Assembly (NCBI GenBank): GCA_039808465.1
Contig: JBDHTA010000038.1
Coordinates: forward strand, 1-28,098
Direction: 5' to 3'
Length of the DNA: 28,098 nt
Source of the DNA: Metarhizobium sp039808465
GTDB taxonomy: Bacteria > Pseudomonadota > Alphaproteobacteria > Rhizobiales > Rhizobiaceae
In this document: positions 7,157 to 12,838 of the stretch, one piece after another
How the letters are laid out: every line of letters starts with the position of its first letter
Numbering within the stretch: position 1 is the stretch's first letter
The notes under the pieces: model-generated
Databases searched by the model: none
What the model saw: only the letters and a program-made list of their open reading frames with translations
What the model was told of the DNA's origin: nothing
Position numbers and translations under genes: made by a program

Positions 7157-9094
7157 TCAGGCGGCCTTGGTGATGCCGGCGCCCGCCGTCGTGAACGTGT
7201 CGAGCCAGAGCTGCGTGGAGAGGATGCCGACGAAGGCGGTGTTGTCGCGGAAGCCGTTGGCCTCGCCGGTGCCGCACTTGGCATGCAGCTTGGCGACGGC
7301 CTTCGGATTGAATAGTCCGCCCGCTGCGACGGTTTCTTCGCGCATGGCCTCGCGCACGTAGTCCAGCGCGCCAGCCCCGGTGAAGGAGCGGCTGTCGGGG
7401 GCGCGATAGGGCTGCTTCGGCCGCTGGCTGATGAGCGGTGGCAGAATGTCTTTCGTCGCTTCGCGCAGGATGTGTTTTTCCGTGAGGCCGCGCAGCTTCA
7501 TCTCCGGTGGCAGGCCTGCGGCGAACTCCACCAGGCGATGATCGAGGAATGGGAAGCGGCCTTCCACCCCGTGAGCCATTGCCATGCGGTCGCCCTGACT
7601 GGAGAGGATGTAGCCCGGCAGCAGGAAGCGGCTTTCCAGATATTGCGCCTGGTGCAGTGGATGCCAGCGCGCGAAATTCTCCGGCAGGAGGCTCGCCATT
7701 TCTTCGGCCGCATCGTAGCCCGCAAGGCTGGCGCGCAGGTCCGCCGAGAAGAACAGCTTGGCCGCGGCGGTGCCACGCAGGCGCGGTCCGTGCGAGAAGA
7801 GCGGATCGCCAAGTGTGTCTCCGCCGACCCCGAAGAAGGCCGCGAGATACTCTGCCGATTGCTGACGCAGGCCCGGCAGATAGGGGTAGAGCTTGCGGAA
7901 GAGATGCGGGCGGATGCGCGACTGCGGCTGGCGCGCGCAGAAACGCCGCACGCGCGCCTCCTTGAAGATGTCGTAGCCTGCGAAGACCTCGTCCGCGCCC
8001 TCGCCGGTGAGAACGACCTTCAAGCCATCCTCGCGCACGAGGCCGGAGAGTTTGAACAGCGGCGCGGGCGCGGTGCGAAGGATCGGCCTCTCGGTGAAGC
8101 GGATCACGTCGGGGAAAATGGCCGCGATGTCGCCTTGCGCGCAATGGACGGTGGAGTGGCGCGTGCCGAGCGCGCGGGCCATTTCTGCCTGGAATGCGCT
8201 TTCGTCATGCTCGGCGCTGTCGAAGCTCACGGAGAAGGTGCGCAGCGCCTGAGGGGTCATACCGGCGGCAAGCGCCGAGACGATGGAGGAATCGAGGCCG
8301 CCCGACAGATAGGAGCCAACCGGCACGTCGGCGCGCATGCGGATGCGTGTAGCGTCCGTCAGGAGGGCGCGCAGCTCTTCCGCCGCCGGGGCGGCCGAGC
8401 GGTGGCGCGAGGCCTCACCCGCGTCGGGAAAGTCCATCTGCCAGTAGCTCCGGGTCGAAATACCGCTCTCATCGACGATCATCAGGCTGGCCGGTTGCAG
8501 TTCGCATATGTCTCGGAACGGCGTGCGCGGAGCGATTGGGGCCCAGAGGGTGAAGATCTGGTCGAGCGCGACCGGATCGATTTCCGCGACGACGCCCGGC
8601 GCCTGCAACAGCGCCTTCACTTCGGAAGCAAAATAGAAGATTCCGGCCTTCAAGGTGTAGAAGAGCGGGCGGACGCCCATCCGGTCGCGGGCGAGAAAAA
8701 GGCGATTTTGCCGCGCGTCGTGGATCGCGAAGGCGAAATCGCCGTTGAGCCGCGTCACGCAGTCCGCGCCGATCTCGTCATAAAGATGCAGGATGACTTC
8801 CGTGTCGCTCGACGTGCGCAAGCGCCGGCCGCGCGCGCGCAACTCCTCGCGCAGTTCCACATAGTTGAAGATTTCGCCGTTGAAGGCGATGGTCAGCGTT
8901 CCGCTTTCGTCCTGCATCGGCTGCCTTCCATCGCTGAGGCCGACGATGGAAAGCCGTGCATGTGCCAGCCCGACGCCGGGTGCGGCGAACACTCCCTGCT
9001 CGTCCGGCCCCCGATGCAGGAGGGCCTGCGTCATGGAATGGAGCAACTGCTCCCCTTCCGCCACAGAACCGAGATATCCTCCGAAACCGCACAT
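7157..9094 (-). CDS. Asparagine-synthetase-like glutamine amidotransferase (AsnB family)
   Basis: The protein has 645 residues. The N-terminus is MCGFGG, with the Cys2 nucleophile of class II glutamine amidotransferases that is exposed by methionine removal, and NGEIFN follows at 72-77. The synthetase domain has the PP-loop SYLSGGLDSS at 261-270. Such enzymes hydrolyse glutamine and use the ammonia to amidate an adenylated carboxylate. Besides true asparagine synthetase, many members serve glycan and exosortase clusters. It is the first gene of the operon AsnB-ACP-ligase-NadE-like, which argues for a dedicated substrate. The start is fixed by the need for Cys at position 2. An inverted repeat at 9171-9187 lies about 80 bases upstream. 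A housekeeping asparagine synthetase is possible but less likely here. Confidence 0.88.
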   Translation of the reverse strand: MCGFGGYLGSVAEGEQLLHSMTQALLHRGPDEQGVFAAPGVGLAHARLSIVGLSDGRQPMQDESGTLTIAFNGEIFNYVELREELRARGRRLRTSSDTEVILHLYDEIGADCVTRLNGDFAFAIHDARQNRLFLARDRMGVRPLFYTLKAGIFYFASEVKALLQAPGVVAEIDPVALDQIFTLWAPIAPRTPFRDICELQPASLMIVDESGISTRSYWQMDFPDAGEASRHRSAAPAAEELRALLTDATRIRMRADVPVGSYLSGGLDSSIVSALAAGMTPQALRTFSVSFDSAEHDESAFQAEMARALGTRHSTVHCAQGDIAAIFPDVIRFTERPILRTAPAPLFKLSGLVREDGLKVVLTGEGADEVFAGYDIFKEARVRRFCARQPQSRIRPHLFRKLYPYLPGLRQQSAEYLAAFFGVGGDTLGDPLFSHGPRLRGTAAAKLFFSADLRASLAGYDAAEEMASLLPENFARWHPLHQAQYLESRFLLPGYILSSQGDRMAMAHGVEGRFPFLDHRLVEFAAGLPPEMKLRGLTEKHILREATKDILPPLISQRPKQPYRAPDSRSFTGAGALDYVREAMREETVAAGGLFNPKAVAKLHAKCGTGEANGFRDNTAFVGILSTQLWLDTFTTAGAGITKAA

Positions 9095-9170
9095 GTTCCC
9101 ACGCCATATTTGAATGTGGTTTCAGCAATACTATGAGTTGGTATTAGACAGGTTAACGGGTTGTTGCAAA

Positions 9171-9187
9171 ATAAACCCCTGGTTTAT
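9171..9187. promoter_or_regulatory. Inverted repeat upstream of the amidotransferase operon
   Basis: ATAAACC-CCT-GGTTTAT is a perfect 7-bp inverted repeat with a 3-bp spacer, 77 bases before the AsnB-like start codon in AT-rich DNA. This is the typical size and place of a dimeric regulator site. No regulator can be assigned and no second copy was noticed in the window. Confidence 0.4.
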
Positions 9188-9312
9188 ATTGTCTTACTAG
9201 TGTCGCTCAAATTGTAGTGAAGTTGCGGCCCCCTGAAATAGCCCTCTAAATCGCTGGTATGCCCTCTCCGCTTAGCCGGTGGAGACGCTTTGAGGGTGGA
9301 GCGTTAGGGTGC

Positions 9313-9450
9313 GAAGAACAGGCTGTGCGCCACATGCGCCAGTTCGTCAACGCGCCGCAGGTGAGCGGCCGCATCGTCAACGTCACCTCGGCCGATGCCT
9401 TCAAGGCGCATCCGCAAAACGCCCATTACGCCGCCACCAAGGCCGCTGTC
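9313..9450 (+). pseudogene. Short-chain dehydrogenase remnant, fragment A
   Basis: In the frame of an open stretch beginning at 9259 the translation reads GRIVNVTSADAF followed by HYAATKAAV. This is the catalytic part of a short-chain dehydrogenase with its Ser and its YxxxK motif. No Rossmann N-terminus (TGxxxGIG) precedes it and no C-terminal half follows. The similarity stops at about 9450, where fragment B begins in another frame. It cannot encode a working enzyme. The 9259-9312 part (MPSPLSRWRRFEGG...) is not recognisable. Confidence 0.65.
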
Positions 9451-9601
9451 CGAGATCGACGCGATGATCGACGTCAATCTCAAGGCGCCGATGCATCTCA
9501 CCCGCGCGCTGCTGCCGGGCATGGTGGCGCGCAGGCGCGGTCATCTGATCTATATCGGCTCCAGCGGCGGCCAGGCAGCTATCCGGCCGGAACAGCCGTA
9601 A
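9446..9601 (+). pseudogene. Short-chain dehydrogenase remnant, fragment B
   Basis: In the +1-shifted frame the translation reads SEIDAMIDVNLKAPMHLTRA and then GHLIYIGSSGGQAA, before changing to RPEQP and a TAA stop. This is the segment that in a normal short-chain dehydrogenase lies just upstream of YxxxK. Here it follows fragment A, which already contains YxxxK. The two pieces must therefore derive from different copies or from a rearrangement, not from one gene with a simple deletion. Confidence 0.65.
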
Positions 9602-9651
9602 ACAAGTAAACGGAAGAAAGAGATGTGAAGCCACACAGCTCCCCGACGTTA

Positions 9652-9680
9652 TTGTCTTTATATTCAGAATGGCATATTTA
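9652..9680 (+). promoter_or_regulatory. Candidate promoter of the ArsR-family gene, with overlapping inverted repeat
   Basis: TTGTCT (9652-9657), a 17-base spacer and TATTTA (9675-9680) form a plausible sigma70-type promoter. The predicted transcript would start at about 9687, at the preferred ATG (9688), so the message may be leaderless. An imperfect inverted repeat ATATTC-N6-GCATAT (9660-9677, one mismatch) fills the spacer, which would suit autoregulation. Its arms differ from the ATATACG site found further on. Confidence 0.4.
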
Positions 9681-9687
9681 CGTATCG

Positions 9688-9996
9688 ATGAACATCGACC
9701 TCGACACCATGCAGGCGGCGGCCGGTGACGCGAGTGAGCTGCTGAAGGCACTTGGCAACCGGCATCGCCTCCTGATCCTGTGCCAGTTGATCGAGGGCGA
9801 GCGATCCGTCGGTCAATTGGCTGAATTTCTCGGGATCCGCGACTCTACGGTTTCACAGCATCTGGCACTGCTGCGCCGGGACCGGATTATCGCCGGACGG
9901 CGTGATGGCCAGACGATCTGGTATCGCATCGAAAGCGAACCCGCGCGCAATGTTTTGAACTCACTTTATAAATCATATTGCGAACCGCAGTCCTGA
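9688..9996 (+). CDS. ArsR-family repressor of the BigR/SqrR/YgaV persulfide-sensing group
   Basis: From the ATG at 9688 the protein has 102 residues; an upstream ATG at 9625 would lie before the candidate promoter. It has a winged helix-turn-helix: LLKALGNRHRLLILCQL, then SVGQLAEFLGI, recognition helix STVSQHLALLRRD, and the wing GRRDGQTIWYRI. Cys32 in LLILCQL and Cys98 in SLYKSYC are 66 residues apart. This is the same separation and sequence context as the sensing pair in BigR (42/108) and SqrR (41/107). In those proteins sulfide-derived persulfides link the two cysteines through a tetrasulfide or disulfide and release DNA. The protein is therefore probably a cytoplasmic repressor that responds to hydrogen sulfide or polysulfide. 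Likely targets are the RND operon at 11667 and the chemoreceptor at 10172, by shared inverted repeats. No metal-binding ArsR motif (CVC) is present. Confidence 0.85.
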   Translation: MNIDLDTMQAAAGDASELLKALGNRHRLLILCQLIEGERSVGQLAEFLGIRDSTVSQHLALLRRDRIIAGRRDGQTIWYRIESEPARNVLNSLYKSYCEPQS

Positions 9997-10066
9997 GACT
10001 GGCCTGTAAAAAAGGTCTGGTCACCTGGGTCAACCGCTCTCGAAGGCAAGCAGGGCGGCGGGTGAT

Positions 10067-10086
10067 ATATACGAAATTCCGTTTAT
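10067..10086 (+). promoter_or_regulatory. Candidate BigR/SqrR-type operator upstream of the chemoreceptor
   Basis: ATATACG-AAATTC-CGTTTAT has 7-base arms matching at six of seven positions around a 6-base spacer. The left arm and the spacing are identical to the site at 11615-11634 in the pump promoter. It lies 85 bases before the chemoreceptor start. Clear -35 and -10 elements were not identified around it. Confidence 0.5.
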
Positions 10087-10171
10087 TTTAATATTAGTTT
10101 TTACTGATAGTTAAGCAAGTTTTCCTAAAGGTGGGGCTCCTTTCCCCGCCAATGCTTAACAGGAAATCGCT

Positions 10172-11515
10172 ATGGGTCTGCCCGGATTTCAGCCCGCCAT
10201 TCTTCCCGATCCGTCCGAAATGGATGCAATCCGCGCTATCGAGCGGGCGATCGCCGGTGATTATGAAATCACCGTTTCCGGCGATGACGGCCTGTCGCAA
10301 GCTCTGAACAGGCTTTTCTCCAAACTCCGCAAGCAGGCATCGAACGTGCTTGGCGATGTCATAGAGACGTCGATGGCGATCAATGAATCCTCCGTGCAGG
10401 GCGCGAACCTGCTGTATGGGCTGCGGCGCGTCGACGACTATTCGCAATCGATTGCCACGGCGGCCGAGGAGATGGCCTCGACCGTCGCGGAAATCGGACG
10501 CAACGGTGCCGATATCAGCGCCAGCGTGCGGCAGGCCGATGAAAGCGTGACCGGCGGCGTGGCGGCGCTTTCGGCGGTGTCCCGGGAGATCGGTGCGATT
10601 TCCGTTTCCATCACCGAAAGCCGGAAGCAGCTCGATACGGTGCTGTCTCTTGCGGGCGATATCGCCGCGATCGCGGAAACCATCAAGAAGATCGCGGCGC
10701 AGACGAATCTTCTTGCGATCAACGCGGCCGTGGAAGCGGCGCGCGCCGGGGATGCCGGTAAGGGATTTGCCGTGGTTGCCAATGAGGTGAAGGCTCTTTC
10801 CGACCGCACGTCCGCGGCGACGCGGGAGATCAGCGGGATCGTTTCAAGCCTCACGGGCGGCATGAGCGCGATGATGGCGGCAATGCGGATGAACGGGGAT
10901 TCGGTCAGTGCCGGAACCCAGGCAGTTACGGAACTGTCTTCCGCGATGACGACGATCCAGACCAACATCGCCGAGGTCGTGCGAAGCAGCCGTGAAATCG
11001 GCGCCGCGCTCGACCAGCAGAACGAAGCGGCGGCCAGTGTCGCCAGCGGAATTGCGCGGATCGCCAGCCATGCCGGAAAGTCGACGGGCGCGCTCGAAGC
11101 CATGCTGTCGACCATCGACCGGGGGCAGACGGCGGTGGATTCGCTGATCCGTTTCGTCGCGGAAACGGAAGCGCCGAACCGGCTGGTGAAACTCGCGCAG
11201 TCCGACCATGTCATCTGGAAGCGCCGCCTTGCCAACATGATCATCGGGCGCGAGGGGCTGCGCGCCAGCGAACTCAGCGATCACCACCATTGCCGCCTCG
11301 GCAAATGGTATGACGGAGTCGCCGATGCGCGGTTTCGCTGTCTTCCCGCGTTCGGGGCGCTGGAGGCGCCGCATTGTGCGGTGCACCAGCAGGGCATTCG
11401 CGCCGTCGAATGCTATAATGGCGGCGATATACGCGGCGCGCTTGCCCATCTGGCGGAGGTGGAAACGGCCTCGCATGATGTGCTGACGCTGCTGCGAAAA
11501 CTCGAGATCGAATAG
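10172..11515 (+). CDS. Soluble methyl-accepting chemotaxis protein with C-terminal CZB zinc domain
   Basis: The protein has 447 residues and no transmembrane helix or signal peptide, so it is a cytoplasmic chemoreceptor. The signalling hairpin is clear at about 172-210 (KKIAAQTNLLAINAAVEAAR, then GKGFAVVANEVKALSDR), with long heptad helices on both sides. The C-terminal 100 residues form a chemoreceptor zinc-binding (CZB) domain with its 3-His/1-Cys ligands: His346, Cys374 in CRLGKWY, and His401 and His405 in HCAVH. CZB domains bind zinc very tightly, and in TlpD-type receptors the Cys reacts with hypochlorous acid. The first 90 residues show no PAS or other known sensor. The start at 10172 has AGGAAA upstream. 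A candidate site for the neighbouring persulfide repressor lies in its leader. It is expected to signal through CheA/CheW encoded elsewhere. Confidence 0.9.
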   Translation: MGLPGFQPAILPDPSEMDAIRAIERAIAGDYEITVSGDDGLSQALNRLFSKLRKQASNVLGDVIETSMAINESSVQGANLLYGLRRVDDYSQSIATAAEEMASTVAEIGRNGADISASVRQADESVTGGVAALSAVSREIGAISVSITESRKQLDTVLSLAGDIAAIAETIKKIAAQTNLLAINAAVEAARAGDAGKGFAVVANEVKALSDRTSAATREISGIVSSLTGGMSAMMAAMRMNGDSVSAGTQAVTELSSAMTTIQTNIAEVVRSSREIGAALDQQNEAAASVASGIARIASHAGKSTGALEAMLSTIDRGQTAVDSLIRFVAETEAPNRLVKLAQSDHVIWKRRLANMIIGREGLRASELSDHHHCRLGKWYDGVADARFRCLPAFGALEAPHCAVHQQGIRAVECYNGGDIRGALAHLAEVETASHDVLTLLRKLEIE

Positions 11516-11607
11516 GGCCTGGCAGGGGGCATCGGCCCCGGAATCATTCACGCTTCCATTGAGAATGGGCGGCTTCCTTCGCTCCGGATGTTGCGATGCG
11601 TCGTGAC

Positions 11608-11635
11608 TTGCAATATATACGAAAATACGTATATT
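11608..11635 (+). promoter_or_regulatory. Promoter of the DUF2892-RND operon with embedded operator
   Basis: TTGCAA (11608-11613), a 16-base spacer and TATATT (11630-11635) form a candidate promoter about 30 bases before the DUF2892 start. A perfect inverted repeat ATATACG-AAAATA-CGTATAT (11615-11634) fills the spacer and covers the -10 element, the classic layout for repression by occlusion. The neighbouring BigR/SqrR-like protein is the natural candidate to bind it. Confidence 0.6.
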
Positions 11636-11666
11636 GGTATATATGATATCTGGAAGGAAAATTGCG

Positions 11667-11867
11667 ATGACCCTCGACCGCTCCATTCTCGCTTTCGCCG
11701 GATCCATGATCCTTCTCTCCGTGGCGCTGACCGTCTGGCTCTCGCCGTATTTCGTCTGGCTAACGGTCTTCGTCGGCGCAAACATGCTGCAATCCGCCTT
11801 CACCGGCTTCTGCCCGGCAGCGATGGTCATGCGCAGGCTCGGCGTGAAGCCGGGCACGGCGTTCTGA
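11667..11867 (+). CDS. DUF2892 (YgaP-type) small inner-membrane protein
   Basis: The protein has 66 residues with two hydrophobic helices (LAFAGSMILLSVALTVWL and FVWLTVFVGANMLQSAF), followed by the family signature TGFCPA and a short basic tail (MRRLGVKP). The DUF2892 domain is the membrane part of the rhodanese YgaP, and stand-alone copies are common in BigR/SqrR-type sulfur regulons. The Cys in FCP may take part in sulfur chemistry, which is unproven. The start is the ATG at 11667 with GGAAGGAAAA upstream; an earlier in-frame TTG at 11634 would fall in the promoter. It is first in the operon, 8 bases before the adaptor gene. Confidence 0.8.
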   Translation: MTLDRSILAFAGSMILLSVALTVWLSPYFVWLTVFVGANMLQSAFTGFCPAAMVMRRLGVKPGTAF

Positions 11868-11875
11868 GGTCTGCG

Positions 11876-12838
11876 GTGCGTCTGCTTCTGTCCCTGCTGT
11901 TTGCCCTTGGCGGTTCGTCGGCGCTGGCCGGAACCTTTACCGCCGATACCGTGACGGTGACCGAGTGGAAGGCCGTCTACGGCCGGATCGAGGCGCGCAA
12001 TGTCGTTCCGGCGCGGGCGCGGATTGGCGGCACGGTCGTTGATCTGCTCGTCACGGAGGGCGACGCCGTCACGGCGGGCGAGACGATCGCCTCCATTCGC
12101 GATGACAAGCTCGCCTTTCAGGTCGCGGCGATCGATGCGCAGCTTTCGGCGCTGAAGGCGCAGCTCGAAAGGGCGCAGGCCGAACTGGCGCGCGGCCAGT
12201 CGCTTGCCCAGCGCGGCGTGGCGACGGCGCAGCGCCTCGACCAGCTTCGCACGGATGTCGATGTCACCAGCAACCAGATCGCGGCGACGCAGGCGCAGAA
12301 ATCCGTCATTCTTCAGCAGCAGGCGGAGGGAGATGTGCTTGCCCCGCTGTCCGGGCGGGTGCTGGCGGCGCCGGTTACCAAGGGCGGCGTGGTGATGGGC
12401 GGCGAGCCGGTCGCGACCATTGGTGGCGGCGGCTTCTATCTGCGTCTCGCAGTTCCCGAGCGGCATGCGCATGCGCTCGAACAGGGAGCGGCCATCCGCA
12501 TCACCACGGATACCGGCGAAATCGCCGGGCGGCTGGCGAAGCTCTATCCCCGCATCGAAAATGGCCGCGTGATCGCCGATGTGGAGGCGGATGCGCTCGA
12601 CACCGCCTTCGTCGATGCGCGGGTCGTGGTCGAGCTGCCGGTCGGGGAGCGGCAGGCTATCCTCGTGCCCGCCGTGGCGGTGACGAACCGTTACGGCATC
12701 GATTTCGTGCGGGCGGAAGAGAATGGCGCGATGCGCGAGCGCGCCGTGGTCACCGGCGAGCATATCGAGCACGACGGCGCTGCCTTGATCGAGATCGTAT
12801 CGGGCCTTGCCCCCGGCGACAGCGTGGAAATCCCATGA
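11876..12838 (+). CDS. RND efflux periplasmic adaptor (HlyD/membrane fusion family)
   Basis: The protein has 320 residues from a GTG start at 11876, chosen because GAGGT precedes it and because it gives a proper signal peptide (RLLLSLLFALGGSSALA, cleavage after ALA). A lipoyl-like half domain (ARIGGTVVDLLVTEGDAVTAG) and a short alpha-helical hairpin (about residues 85-145, rich in Gln, Ala and Leu) come first. The second lipoyl half (GDVLAPLSGRVLAAPVTKGG) and the beta-barrel region follow. It would link the inner-membrane pump to an outer-membrane channel. It overlaps the pump gene by ATGA. The helical hairpin looks short for the family. No outer-membrane factor gene is present nearby. Confidence 0.85.
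   Translation: MRLLLSLLFALGGSSALAGTFTADTVTVTEWKAVYGRIEARNVVPARARIGGTVVDLLVTEGDAVTAGETIASIRDDKLAFQVAAIDAQLSALKAQLERAQAELARGQSLAQRGVATAQRLDQLRTDVDVTSNQIAATQAQKSVILQQQAEGDVLAPLSGRVLAAPVTKGGVVMGGEPVATIGGGGFYLRLAVPERHAHALEQGAAIRITTDTGEIAGRLAKLYPRIENGRVIADVEADALDTAFVDARVVVELPVGERQAILVPAVAVTNRYGIDFVRAEENGAMRERAVVTGEHIEHDGAALIEIVSGLAPGDSVEIP

Larger units (their letters stand above)
9095..9624. other. Stretch of about 530 bases without an intact gene
   Basis: This stretch holds the leader of the amidotransferase operon (9095 to about 9190), an unassigned part at 9190-9312, and the two short-chain dehydrogenase fragments. The AT-rich left part contrasts with the GC-rich fragments. A decayed insertion sequence could account for the rearrangement, but no terminal repeats or transposase could be recognised by eye. 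Confidence 0.5.

Noticed and set aside
7472..9136. 554-codon plus-strand frame opposite the AsnB-like gene
   Set aside because: The minus strand carries full catalytic motifs over the same DNA. The antisense translation has none.
9190..9312. Insertion-sequence end next to the dehydrogenase fragments
   Set aside because: No terminal inverted repeats, target duplication or transposase reading could be found by eye.
11516..11600. Possible terminator after the chemoreceptor gene (GGGGGC ... GGCCCC)
   Set aside because: The stem is short and no T-run follows. The evidence is too weak to list.
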